From positions 1 through 64,000 of the forward strand of contig JAZOVJ010000007.1 of assembly GCA_045658645.1 (NCBI GenBank): 64,000 bases of DNA, given 5' to 3'. The translations under genes were made by a program, and so were the position numbers. The notes under the pieces are model-generated. The model saw only the letters and a list, made by a program, of their open reading frames with translations. It ran no database searches and was not told the DNA's origin. The stretch is from UBA1738 sp045658645 (GTDB lineage: Bacteria > Bacillota > Clostridia > UBA1381). Of this stretch, positions 49,002-57,962 are shown one piece after another; position 1 is the stretch's first letter, and each line of letters opens with the position of its first letter.

Positions 49002-49390
49002 TAGATAAAGAAAAAGCAGGACTTTATTCGCCTTTAGTACTTGCATATATCGGTGACTCGGTATATGAAGTTTTTACCAGAAAAAAAGTTTTGAGTGAAA
49101 ACCCAAATCTGCCTGCACATAAATTACACAAAGAAAATGTTAAGTATGTCAAGGCAAAATCACAGAGTAATGCTATGGAAGTGATTGAACCTATGCTTTC
49201 AGAACAGGAGCTTGCTATTTATAAGCGTGGTCGCAATGCAAAATCAGCTACAGTTCCCAAAAACGCTGACCTTACTGATTATCGCAGAGCAACAGGTTTT
49301 GAGGCTTTAATAGGATTTTTGGAGTTATCAGGGCAGTATGAACGTCTTTTTGAAATAATGGAAACAGCATTTGACAGCAAAATTGATTAA
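48998..49390 (+). CDS. mrnC: mini-ribonuclease III
   Basis: A dimeric RNase III-type nuclease without the double-stranded-RNA-binding domain, which matures the ends of 23S rRNA in Bacillus. The 130-residue protein contains the catalytic helix LAYIGDSVYEVFTR (Asp and Glu metal ligands), HKLHKENVKYVKA, and the C-terminal DYRRATGFEALIGFLEL with the second acidic cluster. The start is the ATG that overlaps the cysS stop; a longer GTG start inside cysS has no ribosome binding site. The next gene begins 20 bases downstream. Confidence 0.94.
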   Translation: MIDKEKAGLYSPLVLAYIGDSVYEVFTRKKVLSENPNLPAHKLHKENVKYVKAKSQSNAMEVIEPMLSEQELAIYKRGRNAKSATVPKNADLTDYRRATGFEALIGFLELSGQYERLFEIMETAFDSKID

Positions 49391-49410
49391 CATAACTTAG
49401 GAGGAAGCAG

Positions 49411-50259
49411 ATGGAGAAGAAAAAAGCAACTGAACTTGCAATACTTGCAAATAAGGTAAGAAAAAATGCTTTAACAGGAATTTTTAATGCATCCGCCGGA
49501 CATCCAGGCGGCTCACTATCAATAGCAGATATATTGACATATCTGTATTGTGAAGAAATGAAGGTGTCGGCAAACGACCCGCAAAATCCTGACCGTGACA
49601 GATTGGTGTTATCAAAAGGGCACGCTTGTCCTGCACTTTATGGAATATTGGCAGAAAAAGGATTTTTCCCGGTAGAAGATGTTGCAACATTTCGTAAAAT
49701 AGACAGTTACTTGCAGGGACATCCTGATATGAAGAAGGTTCCGGGCGTTGATATGTCAACCGGCTCATTGGGACAGGGAGTGTCTGCTGCAGGGGGAATG
49801 GCTCTTGCAGGCAAGATTGATAAAAAGGATTACAGAGTATATGCAATTCTTGGTGACGGTGAGATAGAAGAAGGACAAGTCTGGGAACAGGCCATGTTTG
49901 CTGCTCACTACAAGTTGGATAATCTGACAATTTTTGTTGATAACAACAACCTCCAAATTGATGGCGACATCGCAGAAGTTATGAATCCTCATCCTATCGA
50001 TAAGAAGTTCGAAAGCTTTGGTTGGAACGTCATTGTGGCCGATGCACACGATTTTGATTCTATCGAAGAAGCTGTAACAAGTGCAAAGAATACCAAAGGT
50101 ATGCCAACTGCAATTATCTTAAAATCCGTAAAAGGTAAAGGTGTTTCCTTTATGGAAAACAATGCCGGATGGCACGGAAATGCGCCAAACGAAGAGCAGT
50201 ATAATCAGGCAATTAAAGAGTTGGACGCAAAAATTGCAGAATTGGAGGCGAGTCTATAA
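49411..50259 (+). CDS. tktA: transketolase, N-terminal subunit
   Basis: Thiamine diphosphate-binding half of a split transketolase in the pentose phosphate pathway. The 282-residue protein carries ASAGHPGGSLSIAD, SKGHACPALY, the TPP/Mg motif GDGEIEEGQVWEQ followed by DNNNLQIDG, and HGNAPNEEQY. AGGAGGAAG precedes the ATG. The C-terminal half is encoded separately by the next gene, whose ATG overlaps this stop codon (TAATG). Split transketolases are common in anaerobic Firmicutes and archaea. It is probably read from the cysE promoter, 20 bases after mrnC. Confidence 0.95.
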   Translation: MEKKKATELAILANKVRKNALTGIFNASAGHPGGSLSIADILTYLYCEEMKVSANDPQNPDRDRLVLSKGHACPALYGILAEKGFFPVEDVATFRKIDSYLQGHPDMKKVPGVDMSTGSLGQGVSAAGGMALAGKIDKKDYRVYAILGDGEIEEGQVWEQAMFAAHYKLDNLTIFVDNNNLQIDGDIAEVMNPHPIDKKFESFGWNVIVADAHDFDSIEEAVTSAKNTKGMPTAIILKSVKGKGVSFMENNAGWHGNAPNEEQYNQAIKELDAKIAELEASL

Positions 50260-51188
50260 TGGCAAAGAAAGCTACAAGAGAATCCTATGGTGCAGCGCTT
50301 GTTGATTTAGGCGCTGACGAAAGAATAGTTGTATTGGATGCCGATCTTTCAAAATCTACAAAGACAGAAATGTTTAAAAAGGCATATCCGGACAGATTTT
50401 TCAATGCAGGTATTGCAGAGGGCAATATGATGTGCGTTGCAGCAGGGTTGGCAGCAGCAGGAAAAATTCCGTTTGCTTCATCATTTGCTATGTTCGCGGC
50501 AGGAAGAGCTTTTGAACAGATTAGAAACTCAATAGCATATCCAAATCTTAATGTAAAGATTGGAGCAACACACGCAGGAATTTCAGTTGGTGAAGACGGC
50601 GGTTCACATCAGTGCCTTGAAGATATAGCACTTATGAGAACTTTGCCTAATATGACTATCATTAACCCAGCAGATGATATAGAAGCCCAACTTGCTGTTA
50701 AGGCAGCAATTGAGCATGACGGCCCTGTGTATATGAGATTTGGGCGTCTGGCGGTTGAAGATATAAACGGTGAAGATTACAAATTTGAAATAGGCAAAGG
50801 TGTTCAGTTAAAAGATGGAACTGATGTTACAATAGTTGCAACAGGTCTTATGGTTGAATATGCTTTAAAGGCAAGCGAAATGCTAAAGGCTGAAGGAATT
50901 TCAGCTCGAGTTGTAAATATCCACACAATAAAGCCTATAGATGAAGAAATACTTATTAAAGCCTCAAAGGAAACAGGTGCAATCGTAACTTGCGAAGAAC
51001 ATTCTGTTTACGGTGGTCTTGGAAGTGCGGTCACCGAAGTTGTTAGTGCTAAAGCTCCTTGCCCAGTAAAAATTATTGGTACAGATAGCTTTGGTCGTTC
51101 AGGAAAACCGGCACAGCTTTTTGAGATGTATGGTCTTACTGCAGAAAACATATGTAAAAATGCAAAGGAAGCAATAAAGCTTAAGTAA
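50259..51188 (+). CDS. tktB: transketolase, C-terminal subunit
   Basis: The pyrimidine-binding and C-terminal domains of the split transketolase. The 309-residue protein includes FFNAGIAEGNMMCVAAGLA with the glutamate that activates thiamine diphosphate, ATHAGISVGEDGGSHQ, YMRFGR, and a C-terminal domain with CEEHSVYGGLGSAV. It pairs with the upstream N-terminal subunit and is translationally coupled to it by one-base overlap. A strong terminator ends the run. The sequence is also similar to the C-terminal part of DXS, but partner and length indicate transketolase. Confidence 0.94.
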   Translation: MAKKATRESYGAALVDLGADERIVVLDADLSKSTKTEMFKKAYPDRFFNAGIAEGNMMCVAAGLAAAGKIPFASSFAMFAAGRAFEQIRNSIAYPNLNVKIGATHAGISVGEDGGSHQCLEDIALMRTLPNMTIINPADDIEAQLAVKAAIEHDGPVYMRFGRLAVEDINGEDYKFEIGKGVQLKDGTDVTIVATGLMVEYALKASEMLKAEGISARVVNIHTIKPIDEEILIKASKETGAIVTCEEHSVYGGLGSAVTEVVSAKAPCPVKIIGTDSFGRSGKPAQLFEMYGLTAENICKNAKEAIKLK

Positions 51189-51199
51189 TGTTATAAATA

Positions 51200-51232
51200 A
51201 AGAAAACCGATACAACAGTATCGGTTTTTTTG
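51200..51232 (+). terminator. intrinsic terminator of the transketolase operon
   Basis: Eleven-base-pair stem AAAACCGATAC/GTATCGGTTTT with AACA loop and T run. Confidence 0.92.
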
Positions 51233-51383
51233 TATGTATTCAATTATAGTTCAGGACAAGCGTCACGGTCACAAATTAAAGTTACATCAGGGTGAACATT
51301 TACTATTGAAAGACATTAAAAAAGGAGCTTGATTGAAGTGATATAATGAAGGTAGACGCTAAAAGCAGAACCAATGCTAAAAC
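51233..51383. other. non-coding gap between convergent operons
   Basis: About 150 bases with no gene I can support. A short minus-strand open stretch of 24 codons (51244-51317, ending CDRDACPEL) looks like the tail of a lost gene but has no start or ribosome binding site. A lone TATAAT lies at 51342-51347 on the plus strand without a -35 partner. Confidence 0.4.
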
Positions 51384-51430
51384 TAAAAAAAACTGCCTGT
51401 TCGAGTCTGTATCGAACAGGCAGTTTTAAT
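51384..51430 (-). terminator. intrinsic terminator of the icd-tcdA operon
   Basis: Sixteen-base-pair stem (51389-51404 with 51412-51427) of AAAACTGCCTGTTCGA and its complement, seven-base loop; eight T residues follow on the minus strand. Confidence 0.92.
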
Positions 51431-51480
51431 TATTCTTTTTTTGTGTCTACAAAGTATTGACTTTTTCAAGTGAAAACTTC

Positions 51481-52185
51481 TTATTTTTGTTTCGAAACTA
51501 TATCTTTTATAACTTCGCCTGCAATAATCATTCCTGCTACTGGTGGCACAAATGACACACTACCCGGAACAGAACGTCTTCCGTTTTCAGAAACGCTGTT
51601 TTCGTGGCAAATCGGCTCTTCTTTTGAATAGAGAACTTTAAGGTGACAAATTCCTCGATTTTTAAGTTCACGTCTCATAACTCGTGCTAATGGGCATACA
51701 GAAGTTTTGGAAATATCAGCAATTTCAAATTTTGTAGGGTCAAGCTTGTTACCGGTACCCATACAACTTATTATTGGAACAGAAAGCCTGTTTGCTTCCT
51801 CAATAAGCGTAAGTTTTGAAGTTACTGTATCGATAGCATCTACAACATAATCAAAACCATTTATGCTGACTTCTTTATCTTTTGTATAAAAACAGGGAAG
51901 AGAAGTGACGTTGCATTCAGGATTGATTTCTGAAATTCTATCACGCATAACATCGGTTTTGTTTCGTCCCACTGTTGATGATAACGCCACAAGCTGTCTG
52001 TTTATATTGCTAACAGATACGGTATCGTTATCGACTAAAGAAATAGTTCCAACACCGCCACGCGCCAACGCTTCACAAACATAAGACCCAACGCCACCAA
52101 TACCAAAAACAATAACTTTAGCATTTTTTAGTTTTAAAAGTGAATCTTCGCCCAGTAAAAGACGGCTTCTTTCAAATCTTTCCAT
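51481..52185 (-). CDS. tcdA: tRNA threonylcarbamoyladenosine dehydratase (ThiF/E1 family)
   Basis: Converts t6A to cyclic t6A at position 37 of ANN-decoding tRNAs, using ATP. The 234-residue E1-like protein has the nucleotide-binding GIGGVGSYVCEALARGGVG (residues 29-47), DNDTVSVSNINRQ, and the conserved segments VVDAIDTVTSK and SCMGTGNKLDP, followed by SFVPPVAGMIIAG. The start is 2 bases after the icd stop and lacks a good ribosome binding site, so translation is probably coupled. ThiF or MoeB are relatives, but the RSRLLLGED N-terminus and KLDPTKFE segment fit TcdA/CsdL. Confidence 0.9.
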   Translation of the reverse strand: MERFERSRLLLGEDSLLKLKNAKVIVFGIGGVGSYVCEALARGGVGTISLVDNDTVSVSNINRQLVALSSTVGRNKTDVMRDRISEINPECNVTSLPCFYTKDKEVSINGFDYVVDAIDTVTSKLTLIEEANRLSVPIISCMGTGNKLDPTKFEIADISKTSVCPLARVMRRELKNRGICHLKVLYSKEEPICHENSVSENGRRSVPGSVSFVPPVAGMIIAGEVIKDIVSKQK

Positions 52186-52187
52186 AG

Positions 52188-53402
52188 TTACATTAACTTC
52201 TTAAGTGTTTCGTTAACTTCCAAAAGGAATTCTTCTGTTCCAACTTTTTTGATGTTCGGAAGAGTAGATAAAAGTGCAAGGTCGCCTGTCATAACGCCGC
52301 TTTCGATTGTATCAATAGTAGCTTTTTCAAGGTTATTTGCGAAGTTTACAAGTTCAGGCAGATTGTCAAGTTCACCACGTTTTCTTAAAGCTCCTGTCCA
52401 AGCAAATAGTGTGGCAACACTGTTTGTAGATGTTGGTTCACCTTTTAAGTGCTTATAGTAGTGTCTCTGAACAGTGCCATGTGCAGCTTCATACTCATAA
52501 ATTCCGTCAGGAGAAACAAGTACAGAAGTCATCATAGCAAGGCTTCCGTAAGCAGTAGCAACCATATCACTCATTACGTCACCATCATAGTTCTTACAAG
52601 CCCAGATATAACCGCCCTCAGAACGTACTACTCTTGCAACAGCATCATCAATAAGAGTATAGAAATACTCAATACCTGCCGCTTCAAACTTTTCTTTGTA
52701 TTCCTTTTCAAAGATTTCGGCAAAGATGTCCTTGAAATGATGGTCATACTTTTTAGAAATTGTATCCTTGGTAGCAAACCAAATATCCTGTTTTGTATCA
52801 AGAGCATAGTTGAAGCAGCATTTTGCAAAGCTTGCAATCGAGTTGTCTTTATTATGAAGGCCCTGGATAATACCGTCAGAATCCGCAAAATCATAGATTA
52901 GCTCACGAACTTCGTTCCCGTTTTCATCTGTTGCGACAAGTTCGCATTTAGAACCTTTCTTTATCTGCATCTCGGTATTTTTATAAACATCGCCGTAAGC
53001 ATGACGGGCGATAGTTATAGGCTTTGTCCAGTTAGGAATGTAAGGTGTGATTCCTTTCACAATAATTGGTGCACGAAATACAGTACCATCTAAAATCGCA
53101 CGGATGGTTCCGTTAGGGGACTTCCACATTTCTTTCAGGTCATACTCGTCCATTCTTGCAGCGTTTGGCGTGATTGTAGCACACTTTACAGCTACGCCAT
53201 ATTTCTTTGTAGCTTCAGCTGAATCGATAGTAACCTGGTCATTTGTTTCGTTTCTGTACTCAAGACCCAAATCATAGTATTCACTCTTTAAATCAACATA
53301 TGGAAGAATAAGAATGTCTTTAATCATTTTCCATATAATTCTTGTCATTTCATCGCCGTCCATTTCGACAAGCGGTGTTATCATTTTGATTTTCTCTGCC
53401 AT
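52188..53402 (-). CDS. icd: NADP-dependent isocitrate dehydrogenase, type II
   Basis: Oxidatively decarboxylates isocitrate to 2-oxoglutarate, supplying carbon for glutamate and NADPH. The 404-residue protein is of the type II, eukaryote-like subfamily: VEMDGDEMTRIIW, the phosphate-binding KSPNGTIRAILDGTVFRAP, KGITPYIPNWTKPI, and EAAHGTVQRHY with the NADP-binding region. Typical bacterial type I enzymes (E. coli Icd) differ strongly. AAGAGGAGA precedes the ATG. tcdA follows and shares its transcript. No citrate synthase or aconitase is in the window. Confidence 0.95.
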   Translation of the reverse strand: MAEKIKMITPLVEMDGDEMTRIIWKMIKDILILPYVDLKSEYYDLGLEYRNETNDQVTIDSAEATKKYGVAVKCATITPNAARMDEYDLKEMWKSPNGTIRAILDGTVFRAPIIVKGITPYIPNWTKPITIARHAYGDVYKNTEMQIKKGSKCELVATDENGNEVRELIYDFADSDGIIQGLHNKDNSIASFAKCCFNYALDTKQDIWFATKDTISKKYDHHFKDIFAEIFEKEYKEKFEAAGIEYFYTLIDDAVARVVRSEGGYIWACKNYDGDVMSDMVATAYGSLAMMTSVLVSPDGIYEYEAAHGTVQRHYYKHLKGEPTSTNSVATLFAWTGALRKRGELDNLPELVNFANNLEKATIDTIESGVMTGDLALLSTLPNIKKVGTEEFLLEVNETLKKLM

Positions 53403-53433
53403 TGTTTTTCTCCTCTTAAAAAAATTCCTCTAT

Positions 53434-53462
53434 ATTGTAACATATTGCGACATTTTTTGCAA
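53434..53462 (-). promoter_or_regulatory. SigA-type promoter of icd-tcdA
   Basis: Minus strand TTGCAA, 17 bases, TACAAT, about 30 bases before the icd start. Confidence 0.62.
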
Positions 53463-53516
53463 TTAAAAATGTATACAAAATCTGGGTTAAGCTTATATTT
53501 TTATATTTTTGCCGTG

Positions 53517-56492
53517 CTACCCGATAAGTTGCCATGAAGGTAGCCATCTTAAGAATTCACGCACATAATCTCCTTCCACAGGGAAACCTGAAATTGCCGG
53601 ATAGAACATTATAAATAATAATACGGCAACTATTGTAAATGCAATAAAGCACGGTTTTATAAGTTTACTGCTTCTATACGTTCTGTGAACGAAATGCGCT
53701 ATCATAAGAACCAAAAATGGTACGCAAGGGAAGTAGTGATAAATGAACGTAATTCTCTCCACGAAAAACCAAGGTATAAGCTGAACAAGATAAGCAATTA
53801 CCAAGAATTTCGCATTTTCATTATGGCGCTTAATCGCATCATAAATGCAGTAGAAAAATGCAAGAAGGCCGGCAATCCAGACTATAGGATTTCCAAACGC
53901 ACTTATATTTTCCGAAAGCTCACCGTTTGTACCTGTATAATACCAGATTGGTCTGTAATTCACAATCCATTTATACCATTGTGAAGAATATGGATGTGTA
54001 GATGAAACCACCGTTTTTCCATGATAAGAGAACATATCAACCTGGTTTTGGATTATATCAGAAAATCCTCCGCCGTTTGCACGTACAAAAGGTATATATG
54101 ACAAAGCATATATCAAAACAGGTACGGCAACAAATGCACCTAAACAAAAATATATGGTTTTTGAAATATCTTTTGAAGAAATCTTACGCTTTTTATTCTT
54201 CGCATAAATTGTTGAGAAGAAAATTATAGCAAGTCCCGCTCCGGCGTATACTCCTGTCCATTTACAAGCAATACCAAATCCCATAAAAAGACCTGAAAGT
54301 CCAAGCGCAATAAAGGTATTGTTGAATGACTTATTTCCTAAATCCTCGTATGCGTATTTATACATAAATAGATACATCAGCAATATGAAGAAAGTGACAT
54401 ATACATCTATTGTGGCAATTCTTGATTGAGTAAAGTGCATAAAATCTGCCGAGAATATTATGGATGACAGCACGCTTATCCAGGTAAGACCAAACATCTT
54501 TTTGGTGAATATATATAGAAACGGTATCATAAAAATACCAAATAAGGTGCCAATAATTCTCCAACCAAAAGGTGTCATACCAAAAATATTTATTCCCTGG
54601 GAAATAAATATTTTACCAAGAGGCGGATGTGTCCATTCGTATACGGATAATTCGTGTATATATTCGTAAGCTGTTCTTGCGTGATAAATTTCGTCAAAAT
54701 ATGTGCTGTTTAGATAATTTGCTTTAAGGGTAACTACATCCTGTTCGTCCGTAACGTACAAAGGAGCTTTCTCGGGATAAATTCTAACTCCGTCAGCAAA
54801 AATTCCGACTTCTCCTACATAAATCGTATCAGAAGAAGTTATTTCAATCTGCCTTGTATTAGCCGATGTTTTAAAGTTGTTCCAATAAAAAACATTGCCT
54901 TTTTCTATTGTTTGATTGGATGTTTGCAATCCTGAATCATCGTAGGTGCTGATTTGCATAGTCCTGCTTGAGTTAAGATTTCGCGCACCAAGATAAATGT
55001 TTATATCAGAAATTTTTGTTTCTTCGGATAATTCCAAAACTATTGAAGAATTCTGGTCCAGGGTTTCAAATGTCTGCGGTGCTTTTGTATCACCAAGATT
55101 ATATAATGCAACCGCTGAATATATCAAAGTAATAACCGCCATCAAAATATAGTCGATTTTATGAAGCTTTGTGTCCTTTTTCTCTTCAGAAATAACCTCT
55201 CGTTTGGATTTTCTTAATGAAGAAAAGTCGATACGTCCTTTAAAAATATATCTAACAAACAGAATTAAAGCTAAAAGTGATACAATTCCTGTTAAGACAT
55301 ACACAGTAACATTTGAAGAATCAAATGCAGTTTGCGGAGTATAACAGAAAAGAACGTGATACATATTTACAAACTGAATTGCAGATATGCCGATGTAAAA
55401 ATACATTTCTTCTTTTTTTGATGAAATAGCATATGAGCAAAGTAATAGTGCCATAACAGGGAAGGCGTATCTTTCGTGCATTTTAACTGATAACATGAAC
55501 ACTCCGAAGCATATGAATGCAGAAACCAGGAAGTATCTGTTTTTTTCTTTTTTTGCGAAGAAAAGAAAATATGATGCAATCACGATAAGAATAATTGAAA
55601 TATAACCCACCGCACTGATTCCTGTAGTGACAGGCGACCAGTTCATGCCAAGTGCGGCCCATAAATTATACGCATTAACTGTTGCGTAATTATATGAACC
55701 AAGAGTAGCAATATATTGCGATATAACGTTATCGACGCCAAAAGGTAATGCTAAAAGTACAACAAAACCTATAGCAGCAAGTCCGGCAAGTAAATTTTTA
55801 TTAAATTTTTTCCAGGAAAAGTCTGTTAAAATAACATTATCCAATATTCCGAAGAAAAGAACCGGAGCATAAAAAAGTGCTTGTGGTTTTATAAAAATTG
55901 CAATACCGAATAAGAAATAAGAAAGAATCATCTTTCCTTCTGTAAGTGCAAAAAGCATCAAAACAACAAACAGTGTGAACACAGAATCCACCTGTCCCCA
56001 TATAGCACTGTTCAATATAGTCGCAGGATTAAAGGCAAAGAAAGAAAAAATCAGGTATTTTAATCTTTCCCAACCATATTTTTCGCAAAGTTTGTATGCA
56101 CAAAGTCCTAAAAGAATATCTGATATAATCGCAGGTAGCTTTAATATAACATATGTGGAAATTGTATTTGCTCCGAATATATCTTTAATAAATCCTAAAA
56201 CATAAAGAATGTACATATATCCCGGTGGATAGTCAGTAAATGCACCTGAAACATAAAATGCTGCAAATCCGTCATTTTTAAGCATTTGCGACCAGGCGTT
56301 AAAACAGGACATATCTGTTTCGTGTCCTTTGAAAAAATATGCAAAAATTATGCGCAATAGAAATGCCGCAAGAATAAAAACGCCTAAATTTTGTTTTTTA
56401 TTCTTTTTTGATAATCTTGCCGTCGCATAATAGTTAAATACGTAACAGCCAAGAAGAGCAAAAGTAATAGTAATAAATAATGATAGTGTCAT
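53517..56492 (-). CDS. tandem GT-C membrane glycosyltransferase with C-terminal PMT (GT39) domain
   Basis: A 991-residue polytopic protein with two GT-C-type halves. The first (about 1-430) has ETDMSCFNAW near residue 55 and TDYPPGYMYI, as in polyprenyl-phosphate-hexose-dependent mannosyltransferases. A 120-residue soluble insert follows (about 465-590, beta-rich, discoidin/F5-8C-like: SIVLELSEETKISDINIYLG). The second half (about 590-991) is a protein O-mannosyltransferase domain with the catalytic Asp600-Glu601 (FDEIYHAR), EWTHPPLGK (His622) and the PMT C-terminal four-helix region. AAAGGAGAT precedes the ATG. It probably transfers mannose or another hexose to exported proteins or polymers. 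It is monocistronic. Confidence 0.85.
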   Translation of the reverse strand: MTLSLFITITFALLGCYVFNYYATARLSKKNKKQNLGVFILAAFLLRIIFAYFFKGHETDMSCFNAWSQMLKNDGFAAFYVSGAFTDYPPGYMYILYVLGFIKDIFGANTISTYVILKLPAIISDILLGLCAYKLCEKYGWERLKYLIFSFFAFNPATILNSAIWGQVDSVFTLFVVLMLFALTEGKMILSYFLFGIAIFIKPQALFYAPVLFFGILDNVILTDFSWKKFNKNLLAGLAAIGFVVLLALPFGVDNVISQYIATLGSYNYATVNAYNLWAALGMNWSPVTTGISAVGYISIILIVIASYFLFFAKKEKNRYFLVSAFICFGVFMLSVKMHERYAFPVMALLLCSYAISSKKEEMYFYIGISAIQFVNMYHVLFCYTPQTAFDSSNVTVYVLTGIVSLLALILFVRYIFKGRIDFSSLRKSKREVISEEKKDTKLHKIDYILMAVITLIYSAVALYNLGDTKAPQTFETLDQNSSIVLELSEETKISDINIYLGARNLNSSRTMQISTYDDSGLQTSNQTIEKGNVFYWNNFKTSANTRQIEITSSDTIYVGEVGIFADGVRIYPEKAPLYVTDEQDVVTLKANYLNSTYFDEIYHARTAYEYIHELSVYEWTHPPLGKIFISQGINIFGMTPFGWRIIGTLFGIFMIPFLYIFTKKMFGLTWISVLSSIIFSADFMHFTQSRIATIDVYVTFFILLMYLFMYKYAYEDLGNKSFNNTFIALGLSGLFMGFGIACKWTGVYAGAGLAIIFFSTIYAKNKKRKISSKDISKTIYFCLGAFVAVPVLIYALSYIPFVRANGGGFSDIIQNQVDMFSYHGKTVVSSTHPYSSQWYKWIVNYRPIWYYTGTNGELSENISAFGNPIVWIAGLLAFFYCIYDAIKRHNENAKFLVIAYLVQLIPWFFVERITFIYHYFPCVPFLVLMIAHFVHRTYRSSKLIKPCFIAFTIVAVLLFIMFYPAISGFPVEGDYVREFLRWLPSWQLIG

Positions 56493-56520
56493 ATTTTCTT
56501 ATCTCCTTTCATTCTTACAT

Positions 56521-56549
56521 ATTATATACCTTTTTAGTAAAATTTTCAA
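56521..56549 (-). promoter_or_regulatory. SigA-type promoter of the GT-C/PMT gene
   Basis: Minus strand TTGAAA, 17 bases, TATAAT. Confidence 0.7.
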
Positions 56550-56556
56550 TATAAAT

Positions 56557-56581
56557 GTTTATATAAATTATTTTTGGGTAT
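56557..56581 (+). promoter_or_regulatory. putative SigB-like promoter of hpf
   Basis: GTTTAT, 13 bases, GGGTAT closely matches GTTTAA-N12-14-GGGTAT. The GGGTAT lies in an 18-base stretch (56571-56588) identical to one upstream of the EF-G paralogue. Bacillus hpf (yvyD) is a known SigB target. Confidence 0.55.
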
Positions 56582-56591
56582 ATATTATTTA

Positions 56592-56608
56592 AGGATAGAA
56601 ATTATCCT
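56592..56608 (+). promoter_or_regulatory. hairpin at the 5' end of the hpf transcript
   Basis: AGGATA and TATCCT around GAAAT form a six-base-pair hairpin just downstream of the predicted start site; it may protect the transcript or bind a regulator. Confidence 0.35.
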
Positions 56609-56635
56609 GAATGTAGTACAGAGGGAGATGAGTGT

Positions 56636-57172
56636 ATGAAATTTAACATCATTGGAAGAAAAATTACAGTAAACGAAAAGAACTCGGAGTACATTAACAA
56701 AAAAATTGGCAAACTCGATAAATTTTTTAAGCAGGAACCGGAAGCGAGGATTGTTATCGGAACTGTTAAAGATAAAGAATATATCGAAGCTACTATATAT
56801 TCAGAAGGAATTATTTTCCGTGCGGAGGTGACAGACAACGATGTATTTACCGCAACAGATAAGGTTGTGGATTTGATTGAAAGACAGATAAGAAAAAATA
56901 AGACAAAACTTGAAAAGAAAACCCGTAGAGAAGCATTTGACGACAAAAAGCTTTTAAGCGGTGATGATTATACCGATGACGGTGACTCGGAATTTAAAAT
57001 TGTAAAGAAAAAACGTTTTCAGGTAAAGCCGATGAGTTCCGAAGAAGCCGTTCTGCAAATGAATCTTTTGGGACACAATTTCTTTGTGTTTAAAAATGAG
57101 GAAACAAATGAAATGAATGTTGTCTACAAAAGAAAAGATGGAGATTATGCAATCATTGAGTCGATAGAATGA
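56636..57172 (+). CDS. hpf: ribosome hibernation promoting factor, long form
   Basis: Dimerises 70S ribosomes into inactive 100S particles in stationary phase. The 178-residue protein has the N-terminal S30Ae/YfiA domain (about 1-97; FNIIGRKITVNEKNSEYI, VEVTDNDVFTATDKVVDLI-like segment), a charged linker, and the C-terminal dimerisation domain (about 118-178; FQVKPMSSEEAVLQMNLLGHNFFVF). This is the long form typical of Firmicutes, sufficient alone for dimerisation. GAGGGAGATGAG precedes the ATG. It is monocistronic with a terminator and a putative stress-type promoter. Confidence 0.96.
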   Translation: MKFNIIGRKITVNEKNSEYINKKIGKLDKFFKQEPEARIVIGTVKDKEYIEATIYSEGIIFRAEVTDNDVFTATDKVVDLIERQIRKNKTKLEKKTRREAFDDKKLLSGDDYTDDGDSEFKIVKKKRFQVKPMSSEEAVLQMNLLGHNFFVFKNEETNEMNVVYKRKDGDYAIIESIE

Positions 57173-57187
57173 TTGCTTTCCGGACGG

Positions 57188-57220
57188 CGGGGACCCGTAA
57201 TATAGCGGGTCCTCTTTAAT
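57188..57220 (+). terminator. intrinsic terminator of hpf
   Basis: Seven-base-pair GC-rich stem GGACCCG/CGGGTCC followed by TCTTTAATT; the T run is short. Confidence 0.75.
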
Positions 57221-57287
57221 TAAAGGTATTTTATATACCCGTGTCGTATATATAAGATGGAACAGATTTTAAAAGGAGCGGTATTCT

Positions 57288-57854
57288 ATGTATATTCTTG
57301 CAGTAAACGGAAGTCCAAACGAAGACGGTAATTGCACATTTCTGTTAAATGAGATACTTTCAAAAATTGATGGTGCAACGACTGAAATTGTGAATGTTAA
57401 CACGGCAGTAAATTCTGCTAAATGGCCATTTTGTGTCGTATGTTCCAATCCTTGCAACAAAAATTGCTATCAGGGAACAAAACTTGAGGAACTTTATGAC
57501 AAGGTAGAACGTGCGGATTTTGTTATTTTTGCATCACCTGTCTATTTTGGAGGAATGTCCGGTCAGCTTAAGACTTTTTTTGACAAGACACGTGCAATCC
57601 GTGGCGAAAAAAAGTGGTTAGGTAAACCTATGGCTGCAGTAAGCGTTGGTGCTACCAAATACGGCGGTCAGGAAAGAACGGTCAATCAAATCCAATCTTG
57701 CGGATTAGTGCTTGGGATGAATGTTGTAGGCAATTCAAGCCCTGACCTCATGGGACACTTTGGAGTTTCTGCCCAAAGACCTGCAAATGAAGACGAATAT
57801 GCGGTAAAACAGTGCGAAAATATGGCAAAAGCTATTATGGAATACTTAAAATAG
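57288..57854 (+). CDS. flavodoxin-fold iron-sulfur flavoprotein / FMN reductase family
   Basis: A 188-residue NADPH-dependent FMN reductase-like protein. The FMN phosphate loop is VNGSPNEDGNC at residues 6-16, with the second loop SPVYFGGMSGQLKTFFD near 85-101. Between them lies a cysteine cluster C49-x2-C52-x3-C56-x3-C60, similar to the compact cluster motif of archaeal and clostridial iron-sulfur flavoproteins, so a [4Fe-4S] cluster next to FMN is likely. The role is electron transfer or reduction of small molecules, not assignable in detail. AAAGGAGCGG precedes the ATG. It is monocistronic. Confidence 0.82.
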   Translation: MYILAVNGSPNEDGNCTFLLNEILSKIDGATTEIVNVNTAVNSAKWPFCVVCSNPCNKNCYQGTKLEELYDKVERADFVIFASPVYFGGMSGQLKTFFDKTRAIRGEKKWLGKPMAAVSVGATKYGGQERTVNQIQSCGLVLGMNVVGNSSPDLMGHFGVSAQRPANEDEYAVKQCENMAKAIMEYLK

Positions 57855-57962
57855 TATATTTTTAAAACAACAGGTAAAATTACATATAAAAATAAAGGAT
57901 TTTTAACAATAAATGTCGAATTGGTAATATGGTGACTTAAAATTTGTAGAAAGGAGATTTTT

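Noticed and set aside
51244..51317. Minus-strand peptide ending CDRDACPEL as a small gene
   Set aside because: Only 24 codons after a stop, with no start codon or ribosome binding site; at best a decayed gene tail.
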